In this document: positions 17,960 through 25,584 of the stretch, piece by piece
How the letters are laid out: every line of letters starts with the position of its first letter
How positions within the stretch are numbered: position 1 is the stretch's first letter
Assembly: GCA_029565685.1 (NCBI GenBank)
Contig: JAKQNR010000021.1
Span: forward strand, 186,001-250,000
Reading direction: 5' to 3'
Length of the DNA stretch: 64,000 bases
Source: a bacterium
Lineage (GTDB): Bacteria; Zhuqueibacterota; Zhuqueibacteria; Residuimicrobiales; Residuimicrobiaceae
The notes under the pieces: model-generated
Database searches by the model: none
What the model saw: the letters and a program-made list of their open reading frames with translations, nothing else
What the model was told of the DNA's origin: nothing
Translations under genes and position numbers: made by a program

Positions 17960-20179
17960 GTGGGATTCAAGATTTTAAAATCGGCCTTTCGCAGACTGCT
18001 TGCGATGGTTTTGCTTCTTACGACCCCGGCCTTTTGCGGAACCATGGCGCCGGGCGTGCATCACGCCATGCTGCGTCAGCGGGCAGCGCTGAACAGAAGC
18101 GCCGGCGCGCCGTCCTCGCCTTCGCTGGAAACCATTCTGACCTGGAGAGGGGATGCGTCGGTGCTGCAGTCCTATGGGGTGCGCATTCTGTTTCAACGCG
18201 GCGACCTCATTCTGGCGGATATTCCGCTGACCGCATTGACTGCGGTCAGTCGTTTGAACAATGCAGTCAGCCTGGAGGAGAACAGCGTCAGCTACCCCTG
18301 CCTGGACCAGAGCGCGGCCGATGTCGGCGCCGCTTCAGCCCGCCAGCGCTTTGCGGTGAGCGGCCGAGGCGTGCTGGTGGCCATCATCGATTCCGGCATT
18401 GATTGGCGCCATGAAGATTTTCGTACGGCTGAGGGCAAAACCCGGATAAAATACATTCTCGATCTGAGCCTGGCGGGACCCTATTACGGCGGCCGCATCA
18501 TCACCGAGGCGGAGATCAACCAGGCGCTGGAGAGCAACGGCGATACCGGCCATCATGATTATGCCGGTCACGGCACCCATGTAGCCGGCATTGCCGCCGG
18601 CGATGGCGGCAGCGGCAGCAGTTGCGGCCTTTATTGCGGCATGGCGCCGGAGGCGGATTTAGTGATCGTCAAGGCGACGCGTCAGACTGCTGTCTCCAGC
18701 TTTAAATCCAGCGATCAGATCATTGCGCTCTCGTTCATCGACTCTGTGGCCGCTGTGCTGAATCAGCCCTACGTCGCCAACCTCAGCTTCGGCGGTCATG
18801 CCGGCGCGCACGACGGCACCTCGCCGGTGGAACGTTACATCGATCAACTGGTGGGCGTCAACAAGCCGGGCAAGGTGATCGTCACTGTGGCCGGCAATGA
18901 TGCGGAAAACGCCATCCACGCTTTCACAACCGCCACCAGCAGCGGTTCCAGGATGGAGATCAACATTCCGCCGTATGCCGCCGATCCCGGCAACGACAAC
19001 GATCGAGTGCAGATCGACGGCTGGTACAGCGGCTTGAAAAAGATCTCTCTTACCGTGGTGTCGCCCACCGGCCTCACCTATGGCCCGGTTCCAGCCGGTC
19101 AGTACATTGATCGAAAAGGCGCGGACGGCAGCGTCTACGTTTGGAACGGCTATTACGCCGAGAACGACGGATATGTAGTCGGCGTCAATCCGTTTAACGG
19201 CGACCGCGAATTTTATGTCGACATCAGCGATGCTGGCGGTGCGGCGCCCAAACAGGGCATCTGGACCATCAGGCTCACCGGCGATGCAGTGGATGTGCAC
19301 GCGTGGATCGCGCATACCAACTTAAACGCGGTTTTCGCCGCCGGCAACGCCAATACCCATAAAGTGGCGATTCCCGGAACCAGCAAGAATGCGCTCTGTG
19401 TGGCTGCCTATACCACCAAGGAGACCTGGGACGATGCCGACGGACATCACCTGACCATCGATTCCAGAGGCACGATCAAGATCGGCGCCATCGCTTCGTT
19501 TTCCAGTCCCGGGCCAGCGCGGTACAGCCTGCCGGTCAAACCGGACCTCGCAGCGCCAGGCCAGATCATCGCCAGCGCATTGTCCCAATTCGCCGGGCTG
19601 GACAGCCCGTCCAGCATCTTTACCTCAGGCAACCCCGAGTATCCCCGCGCCTTTTTGCTCAGCGACGGGCGGCATGCCATGAGCAGCGGTACCAGTATGG
19701 CGGCGCCGCACGTAACCGGCGCCGTCGCTCTGCTCCTGCAAAAACACCCGAGAGCCACTGCGGCCCAGGTTCGCACCATGCTGACCGCCAGCGCCAGGAG
19801 TGCAGCGAATCAGGACGCGCTTCGCTGGGGGGCGGGCAAGTTGGACGCCGCCGCCCTGTTGCAGGCGGATCCGGCTGAAGAGATCGTTCCGACTTTTTCC
19901 CTCGCTCCGGCTTTTCCCAACCCTTTTAACCAGATCACCTGTTTTACTTTTCAACTGCCCATCGATCACAGCGGCGGCACGCACACGGCTGTGACGATCT
20001 ATAACGCACTGGGGCAAAAGGTCAAATCCCTGTTGAAAGAAAAGCGCTCGGCCGGCAGTTACAGCGTTTATTGGGACGGCCGCGATGACCTGGGCTTTCG
20101 CCTGGCCAGCGGCGTGTATCTGGTGGTTTTTGACTATGGCGATAAAAGGCAAGTGTTGAAAGTCACGCTTCTCAACTGA
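17960..20179 (+). CDS. Subtilisin-family (S8) serine protease with C-terminal sorting domain
   Basis: A 739-aa secreted endopeptidase. The signal sequence is residues 1 to about 27 and a propeptide-like region runs to about 125. The catalytic triad is Asp144 (IIDSGID), His204 (GHGTHVAG) and Ser579 (SGTSMAAPH), with an oxyanion-hole Asn313 (AGND). A large insert of about 140 residues separates Asn313 from the GTSMA block and probably forms a jelly-roll domain. The C-terminal tail (from about 650) has APAFPNPFN, VTIYNALGQ and LASGVYLVVFDYG, a type IX type-A-like sorting domain. The start is GTG at 17960, with GAGCGAGG directly abutting it; ATG 18005 is an alternative. It may process or shave surface proteins of the same block. 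Confidence 0.9.
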   Translation: MGFKILKSAFRRLLAMVLLLTTPAFCGTMAPGVHHAMLRQRAALNRSAGAPSSPSLETILTWRGDASVLQSYGVRILFQRGDLILADIPLTALTAVSRLNNAVSLEENSVSYPCLDQSAADVGAASARQRFAVSGRGVLVAIIDSGIDWRHEDFRTAEGKTRIKYILDLSLAGPYYGGRIITEAEINQALESNGDTGHHDYAGHGTHVAGIAAGDGGSGSSCGLYCGMAPEADLVIVKATRQTAVSSFKSSDQIIALSFIDSVAAVLNQPYVANLSFGGHAGAHDGTSPVERYIDQLVGVNKPGKVIVTVAGNDAENAIHAFTTATSSGSRMEINIPPYAADPGNDNDRVQIDGWYSGLKKISLTVVSPTGLTYGPVPAGQYIDRKGADGSVYVWNGYYAENDGYVVGVNPFNGDREFYVDISDAGGAAPKQGIWTIRLTGDAVDVHAWIAHTNLNAVFAAGNANTHKVAIPGTSKNALCVAAYTTKETWDDADGHHLTIDSRGTIKIGAIASFSSPGPARYSLPVKPDLAAPGQIIASALSQFAGLDSPSSIFTSGNPEYPRAFLLSDGRHAMSSGTSMAAPHVTGAVALLLQKHPRATAAQVRTMLTASARSAANQDALRWGAGKLDAAALLQADPAEEIVPTFSLAPAFPNPFNQITCFTFQLPIDHSGGTHTAVTIYNALGQKVKSLLKEKRSAGSYSVYWDGRDDLGFRLASGVYLVVFDYGDKRQVLKVTLLN

Positions 20180-20190
20180 AAAGTTGCAAG

Positions 20191-21564
20191 GTGGATATGC
20201 AAGTTCGCGAAGCAGCCCGCGAAGGCTTTCTCTATCAGCTCTGGGTCAACCAGCCTTTTGATCAACCCCTCCACACCATCGACGGACGGCCTGTGCAAAT
20301 TCTGGAAAAAGGGGTGCGCAATTATGACGCCGGTCCTGATTTTCTCAATGCTCTAATCGTTCTGGACGGCCGCATGCAGAGAGGGGATGTCGAGATTCAT
20401 CCTCTGGCCGGCGATTGGTACAGCCATCATCATCACACGGATCCCCGCTATAACTCTGTTCTTCTTCATATCGTCACCATGCACATTCCAGAAGGCTTTG
20501 TCGCTCTGCGCCAGGACCGGACGCCGGTCGCCACTTTGAATTTAGATGAATTTTTGCAAACGCCCTGCGAAGAGCTCGAGGTCGAGCCCCTGACCGTCGA
20601 CACAAAGCAGTTGCCGCTTTGTCGGTTGCAGGAACAGGATGCCGCCTGCCAGGAGCGGGTTTTGCAGCAGGCCGGCATGGCGCGGCTGCAGATCAAGGCG
20701 CAGCGGCTGGCTGAAATGCGCCTCTCAGCAGGCTGGCAGCAGATCGTCTATTCCAGCCTGGCTGTTTCCCTGGGCTATGCCAAGAACCATCTTCCCTTCA
20801 GCCGGCTGGCTCAGCTCCTGCCGGTGGAACGGTTGTGGAGCTACCTGTGGAACGACGATGTTCACACCGCCCGGACCAAGTGCGAGGCCTACTTGTTCGG
20901 CGTGTCCGGGCTGTTGCCGTTCACGGGCCGGGAGTCGGAATCCGAATACGCCCGACGCCTGCTGGACTGTTGGGCCTCTTTTCCCGATCAGGCTAAAATC
21001 GATCCCATTCGTGCAGGCTCTTGGCAGTTTTTCCGTTTGCGACCGTCCAATTTTCCCACTAGGCGGATCGCTGCGCTGGCGGAGCTGGTTCTACGCTTCA
21101 GCCAGGAGGGCTTTCTGACCCCTTTTATCAAATCCCTTGAGACTTTCAAAGAGCGTCCCAAGCCCTGCATTAGCGAGATGGAAACCCGTCTGGAGGTCAG
21201 GCGGCATGACTTTTGGTCCAGCCGGTACACCTTTGATCAGCCGGAGGCCTGCGGCTGCACTTCAACAGCGCTTGTGGGCCGCGATCGCAGCCGTGATATG
21301 GTGATCAATGTGATGTTGCCCGCCCTGTATGCCTATGGTCAGGAGACCGAGGCACATCGAACTCTGGCGGCTGTGCGGGACCTTTATGCCCAATTTCCCG
21401 CTATGGCGCACAATGAGATCACCCGTTGGATGCAGGCACGGCTGTTTCACGGCCGCAGCGAGCCTCTCCAACGTATGTCCCGGGCCATCTATCAGCAGGG
21501 ACTGGTGCATCTGTACAAAAGCGTCTGTATCGGCCAGGGCGACTGTCGCCGCTGCTTGGAGTAG
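20191..21564 (+). CDS. DUF2851 family protein
   Basis: A 457-aa cytoplasmic protein. Its N-terminal half has the DUF2851 hallmarks: NYDAGPDFLNA near residue 45, then GDVEIHPLAGDWYSHHHHTDPRYN (about 65-88, written here to show the conserved His/Asp cluster). The latter is followed by VLLHIV. The C-terminal end has a Cys cluster (CIGQGDCRRC). The family is frequent in Bacteroidota and relatives and has no assigned function; the clustered His, Asp and Glu suggest a metal- or nucleotide-dependent enzyme, which is inference. GTG 20191 and ATG 20197 are both possible starts. It follows the subtilase by 11 nt but looks functionally unrelated. Confidence 0.8.
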   Translation: MDMQVREAAREGFLYQLWVNQPFDQPLHTIDGRPVQILEKGVRNYDAGPDFLNALIVLDGRMQRGDVEIHPLAGDWYSHHHHTDPRYNSVLLHIVTMHIPEGFVALRQDRTPVATLNLDEFLQTPCEELEVEPLTVDTKQLPLCRLQEQDAACQERVLQQAGMARLQIKAQRLAEMRLSAGWQQIVYSSLAVSLGYAKNHLPFSRLAQLLPVERLWSYLWNDDVHTARTKCEAYLFGVSGLLPFTGRESESEYARRLLDCWASFPDQAKIDPIRAGSWQFFRLRPSNFPTRRIAALAELVLRFSQEGFLTPFIKSLETFKERPKPCISEMETRLEVRRHDFWSSRYTFDQPEACGCTSTALVGRDRSRDMVINVMLPALYAYGQETEAHRTLAAVRDLYAQFPAMAHNEITRWMQARLFHGRSEPLQRMSRAIYQQGLVHLYKSVCIGQGDCRRCLE

Positions 21565-21631
21565 CCCGGCGGCCCATCAGGCCCAGCTGCCGCGGCGGGG
21601 CTGGGCGCCGGATCCCCTGTCTTTCTTTTAA

Positions 21632-21660
21632 TTGACTTTTAGCCGAAAAATTAGTAATAT
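21632..21660 (+). promoter_or_regulatory. Promoter upstream of rsmI
   Basis: TTGACT (21632-21637) and TAATAT (21655-21660) are separated by 17 nt. This is a close sigma70-type match, ending 33 nt before ATG 21694. A GC-rich hairpin (GCCCAGC/GCTGGGC, 21581-21606) lies just upstream. Confidence 0.65.
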
Positions 21661-21693
21661 ATTTGGTTTTATTCGGCATACTTTGCCGGATCC

Positions 21694-22470
21694 ATGGAGG
21701 TCGCTTTGTTCAACGATGAGGATCCAGTGGCAGCCGAGAAGAGTCTGGTCTCAGCCGCAACCCTGTATATAGTCAGCACCCCCATCGGCAATCTGGCGGA
21801 TATCACCTATCGCGCGGTCGCAGTTCTCAAGCAGGTGGATCTTATCGCGGCCGAGGATACGCGCACCAGCCGTGTCCTGCTGGATTATTACGGCATCTCA
21901 ACAACCGTGGTCAGTTATCATGATTTTAACGAGGACCGTGCGGCGCCGGACCTGATCCGGCGGCTCAAACAGGGGCTTTCCATTGCGTTGATCACAGACG
22001 CCGGCACCCCGGGCATCTCGGATCCGGCCTTTTACCTCATTCGTGCGGCGCTGCAGGAAAACCTGGCGGTCTGCGCAGTCCCTGGTCCCACGGCCTTGAT
22101 TCCCGCTCTGTTGCTTTCAGGTTTGCCCTGTGAACGATTCAGTTTTGAAGGATTTCTGCCGGTGAAAAAAGGCCGGCAAAAACGGCTGCAGCAACTGCAG
22201 GCAGAGCCGCGCACCATGGTGTTTTATGAATCCCCCCACCGCTTGCGGCGCACTTTGGCGGATTTATACCAGACCTGCGGCGACCGTCCGGCCGCCATCG
22301 CCAGGGAATTGACCAAAAAGTTCGAGCAGGTGCTGCGTGGTAGGCTGTCCCGCTTGATCGAAGAAGCGGCCGGTCTGCCGCTCAAAGGCGAATTCGTCAT
22401 TATCGTGGAGGGGCAGAGCCGGCGGGTGGAAAAAGCGGCGCAGAAAACAGTGGATGAATATGAGCATTGA
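21694..22470 (+). CDS. rsmI: 16S rRNA (cytidine(1402)-2'-O)-methyltransferase
   Basis: A 258-aa SAM-dependent methyltransferase that 2'-O-methylates C1402 in the ribosomal decoding centre. It shows the family blocks STPIGNLADITYRA (about 25-38), AEDTRTS, SYHDFNE, TDAGTPGISDPA and VPGPTALIPALLLSG, with FYESPHR further on. ATG 21694 has a weak ribosome-binding site. TTG 21706, in frame, has GGAGGT at 21696-21701 and would remove four residues, so translation may start there. The 3' end overlaps the next gene by 17 nt. Confidence 0.94.
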   Translation: MEVALFNDEDPVAAEKSLVSAATLYIVSTPIGNLADITYRAVAVLKQVDLIAAEDTRTSRVLLDYYGISTTVVSYHDFNEDRAAPDLIRRLKQGLSIALITDAGTPGISDPAFYLIRAALQENLAVCAVPGPTALIPALLLSGLPCERFSFEGFLPVKKGRQKRLQQLQAEPRTMVFYESPHRLRRTLADLYQTCGDRPAAIARELTKKFEQVLRGRLSRLIEEAAGLPLKGEFVIIVEGQSRRVEKAAQKTVDEYEH

Positions 22471-23113
22471 GTTGATTCCGCCGGTCGTCAAAACCGGTTT
22501 TAAGCGGTTGATGTCGCCGCTGGTCCGCTTGTGCGTCCGGCTGCATCTCAATCCCAATTGGTTGACCACCGTCTCTTTTTTTCTCAGTTTTCTCTCTGCA
22601 GTCAGTTTCGCCCATGGCGCCCTGGTCCGCGGCGCGCTATTGTTTTTGATCAGCGGCCTGTTCGACTTGTTCGACGGCTCTGTGGCGCGCGCCTCGAACC
22701 GAGTGACCAAATTCGGCGCTCTGTATGACTCCACACTGGATCGGTACGCTGAGATCATGGTCTACATCGGCATCGGCTGTCATTTCGTCGGCAAGGTAGG
22801 ACAGGGAGTCGCGGAAACCCAGCAGTCGATTTTGCTGGTTTTCGTCGGCCTGGCCGGCTCTCTGATGGTCAGTTACATCCGGGCGCGCGCCGAGGGGCTG
22901 GATTTTGAATGCAAGGTCGGCATGATGCAACGACCGGAACGCATCGTCCTGCTCAGCGTAGGGGCGCTGATCTCTGAACAGTGGCTGATCTATATGATCG
23001 TGGTCATCGCCGTGTTCTCCAACCTTACCGCGCTGCAACGGCTGGCCCACATCTGGAGAGTGGAAAAAGAAAAGAGATGGATCAAGGCGCCGTCGGACAT
23101 CTATCATGAATAA
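22454..23113 (+). CDS. CDP-alcohol phosphatidyltransferase family protein
   Basis: A 219-aa integral membrane enzyme. The full catalytic motif D-G-x2-A-R-x8-G-x3-D-x3-D is present at about residues 75-97 (DGSVAR, then GALYDSTLD). It transfers a phosphatidyl group from CDP-diacylglycerol (or CDP-archaeol-like donors) to an alcohol. The motif and five to six hydrophobic segments do not decide between phosphatidylglycerol-phosphate, phosphatidylinositol-phosphate or other headgroups. It starts inside rsmI (ATG 22454 or 22460) and precedes panD by 16 nt, so it is probably co-transcribed. Confidence 0.88.
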   Translation: MNMSIELIPPVVKTGFKRLMSPLVRLCVRLHLNPNWLTTVSFFLSFLSAVSFAHGALVRGALLFLISGLFDLFDGSVARASNRVTKFGALYDSTLDRYAEIMVYIGIGCHFVGKVGQGVAETQQSILLVFVGLAGSLMVSYIRARAEGLDFECKVGMMQRPERIVLLSVGALISEQWLIYMIVVIAVFSNLTALQRLAHIWRVEKEKRWIKAPSDIYHE

Positions 23114-23129
23114 AAAGGAGTGTTGAATA

Positions 23130-23498
23130 GTGTTGCGTTTCATGTGCCGCGCCAAGATTCACCGGGCGACGGTCACCGATACCTGCCTGGATTATCCAGG
23201 CAGCTTGACCTTGGATAAAACCCTGATGCAGGCCGCGGATATCAAGCCGTTCGAGCAGGTGCAGGTTCTGAACATCAACAATGGCTACCGCGCGGAAACC
23301 TATATCATCGAAGGCGCGCCGGACAGCGGACAGGTCATCATCAACGGCGCTTTGGCGCGCTGGGCGCAAAAGGGCGACCTCCTCATCATCATCGCCAATG
23401 CGCTGGCGGACGATCGCGACTTGGAGGATTGGCGCGTCCGCGTTGTGCACGTGGATGCAGACAACCGGATCACCGGTACAGACCATGCAGCGGAATGA
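23130..23498 (+). CDS. panD: Aspartate 1-decarboxylase proenzyme
   Basis: A 122-aa pyruvoyl-dependent enzyme converting L-aspartate to beta-alanine for pantothenate and CoA synthesis. The self-processing site is Gly24-Ser25 (YPGSLTLD), where Ser25 becomes the pyruvoyl group. KIHRATVT (residues 9-16), the NNGYRAETY segment and VIINGALAR follow the family. The start is GTG at 23130 with AAAAGGAG 9 nt upstream. No other pan gene is nearby. Confidence 0.95.
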   Translation: MLRFMCRAKIHRATVTDTCLDYPGSLTLDKTLMQAADIKPFEQVQVLNINNGYRAETYIIEGAPDSGQVIINGALARWAQKGDLLIIIANALADDRDLEDWRVRVVHVDADNRITGTDHAAE

Positions 23499-23513
23499 AA
23501 GAAGACGCCCTTA

Positions 23514-24848
23514 TTGAATAAGCCATCGCAAATATCCACGATCCTCAAAACCTCGCTGCCTGCGGTGATCGATCTCTCTTCGCAGACGATCATGTGGACG
23601 ATCGAGGCTATTTTTATCGGCCGGCTGGGCGCTTCCGCCTTTGCCGGCGTGGGCATGGCCATTCAAGTCATTTTGGTGTTTTTATCCATTCTGTTGACTT
23701 TTGTCGTCGGCGCCAGTCTGATCATCAACCGCCGCCTGGGCGCGCGCGATTTCAGCCAGGCCAACCACATCTTTGGCCAGGCCATGATGATGGGCGTGCT
23801 GATGGCGTTCATCTTCGCATTGATCTGGTATTCGGGCGCCATTCATATTTTTAAATTGATTGAAGAGGGCGGCTCCCGGCTGGCGCGCGAATCCGGAGTG
23901 ACCTATCTGCGCACCGTGGCTTGGTTCGCGCCGCTGCTGATCACCAATTTTGTCGCCGTCGGCATCATTCGCGCCATCGGCGAGACGCGCTATTCCATGA
24001 TGGTCAATGTCACCATTAACTTGCTCAATCTGTTGTTGTGCCCGTCTTTGATCTTCGGCTGGTTCGGGCTGCCGCGCCTCGAAGTGCGCGGCGCAGCGTT
24101 GGCCGTGGGCATCGCCCACAGCGTCGGCTTTGTCCTCACCTTTTTGCTGTTGCGCAGCCGCAGACTGCCGCTGGTGTTGCGCTTCCGGGATATCGCCAAG
24201 CCCAACTGGGCGACTGCGAAGGAGCTGTTCAAATCTGGAATGCCGACCACCATCGAACAACTGACCTGGGCGCTGGGTCAGCTGGTGGTGACCAGCTATG
24301 CTGCGACCATGGGCGTGGTCGTGCTGTCTACGCAAACGGTGCTCACGCGCATTCAGGCGGTGCTCTCCATGGTGTATATGGGTTTCGGTTTGGGCGCTAT
24401 GAGCATCACCGGCAAGCACGTGGGCGCGGCGGAAAAAGCCTTGGCCATCCGCATGGCGCGTCTTGCCCATCGGGTCATGGCGGTGTTTGTACTGGTCATC
24501 GTGTCGGTGATGGTCTGCTTTTCACGCACCATCGTTTCGGTATTCACCACGGATGTGGCGACGCTGGACCTTGGGCAAAGGGCCATCTGGATTTTTGCCT
24601 TTGCACAGATCCCCAAGGCGATGAACAACGTTGTCTCTGGAAACCTGCGCGGCGTCGGCGAGTTAAAATGGCTGATGTGGAACACCATCTTTTTCGTCGC
24701 GCTGCTCGAAATCGGCCTGAACTATGTGGCGGCTTTTGCCCTGGGCTGGGGTCTTTACGGCATCTGGGGCATTCAGAGTCTGGATGAAACCATCCGCCTG
24801 TCGATGAACTTTTGGCGGTTTCATCGCGGCAAATGGCAACATGTTTAA
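23514..24848 (+). CDS. MATE-family efflux transporter
   Basis: A 444-aa polytopic membrane protein with about 12 hydrophobic segments in two homologous halves. N-half features are a TIEAIFIGRLG motif near residue 30 and an NRRLGARDF loop near 70; the C-half opens with LFKSGMPTTIEQL. It exports cationic compounds using Na+ or H+ gradients. The start appears to be TTG at 23514 with only a weak purine-rich upstream site, 15 nt after panD. Substrate unknown. Confidence 0.87.
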   Translation: MNKPSQISTILKTSLPAVIDLSSQTIMWTIEAIFIGRLGASAFAGVGMAIQVILVFLSILLTFVVGASLIINRRLGARDFSQANHIFGQAMMMGVLMAFIFALIWYSGAIHIFKLIEEGGSRLARESGVTYLRTVAWFAPLLITNFVAVGIIRAIGETRYSMMVNVTINLLNLLLCPSLIFGWFGLPRLEVRGAALAVGIAHSVGFVLTFLLLRSRRLPLVLRFRDIAKPNWATAKELFKSGMPTTIEQLTWALGQLVVTSYAATMGVVVLSTQTVLTRIQAVLSMVYMGFGLGAMSITGKHVGAAEKALAIRMARLAHRVMAVFVLVIVSVMVCFSRTIVSVFTTDVATLDLGQRAIWIFAFAQIPKAMNNVVSGNLRGVGELKWLMWNTIFFVALLEIGLNYVAAFALGWGLYGIWGIQSLDETIRLSMNFWRFHRGKWQHV

Positions 24849-24924
24849 ACTTTTGCTCCGGCGACGGAACTGCACGCTTGCGGGCAAAATTTACCGCCGG
24901 CCATTTTGATCCTGGGCGTGTGCG

Positions 24925-25551
24925 ATGACCTCTGTTTTTGTGACTTTTGAAGGAATCGATTACTCGGGCAAATCGCTGCAGAGCAGGCTGCTGTGCGAGC
25001 GGCTGCAGTCTGACCATCGCGCGGTGCTGCTGCTGCGCGATCCCGGCGCCACCCGCATTTCGGAAAAAATCCGCCGCCTGCTGCTCGATAAGGCTTTGGA
25101 TGAGATGGCCGCGGTCACCGAGCTGTTGCTCTATGAGGCGGCGCGCAGTCAGATGGTGGCGCAGTTGATCGAGCCGGCACTGGCGAGCGGGCGGACGGTG
25201 ATCTGCGACCGGTTCTACGATTCCACCACCGCTTATCAGGGCTTTGCCCGCGGCCTCGATCTGGACCTGGTGCAAGCCGCCAACCGCATCGGCTCCTGCG
25301 GCCTGGTTCCCGGCCACACCTTTTTGCTGGATCTGGATCCCGCTGCTGCTCTGGCGAGGAAGAAAATCTCGGGACGGAAGGCGGACCGCATCGAGCAGGA
25401 GGGGTTGATGTTTCAAAACCGTGTCCGCGAGGGCTATCTGCAGACCGCCGCTAGGGAGCCGGATCGGTTCACCGTGCTCGACGCCCAGGTCGCGCCGGAG
25501 GTTCTGCATCAGACCATTTGGTCTGTTTTTGTTCAAAAGTTCGACGAATAA
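24925..25551 (+). CDS. tmk: Thymidylate kinase
   Basis: A 208-aa P-loop kinase phosphorylating dTMP to dTDP. The P-loop reads FEGIDYSGKS (residues 8-17), with Tyr where many homologues have Gly. The DR(E/D)PG-type loop is LLRDPGATRIS, and the dTMP-binding segment is CDRFYDSTTAYQG (about 93-105). The LID-like region KKISGRKADRIE is present. Length is normal. It starts with ATG 76 nt after the MATE gene and is followed by a secreted S41 protease. Confidence 0.93.
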   Translation: MTSVFVTFEGIDYSGKSLQSRLLCERLQSDHRAVLLLRDPGATRISEKIRRLLLDKALDEMAAVTELLLYEAARSQMVAQLIEPALASGRTVICDRFYDSTTAYQGFARGLDLDLVQAANRIGSCGLVPGHTFLLDLDPAAALARKKISGRKADRIEQEGLMFQNRVREGYLQTAAREPDRFTVLDAQVAPEVLHQTIWSVFVQKFDE

Positions 25552-25584
25552 TCTCATGAGAGAATTATTACTGGAAGATGCGCT

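Noticed and set aside
17950-18402. 150-codon frame overlapping the subtilase start
   Set aside because: Out of frame with the subtilase, which has the full catalytic triad and a signal sequence.
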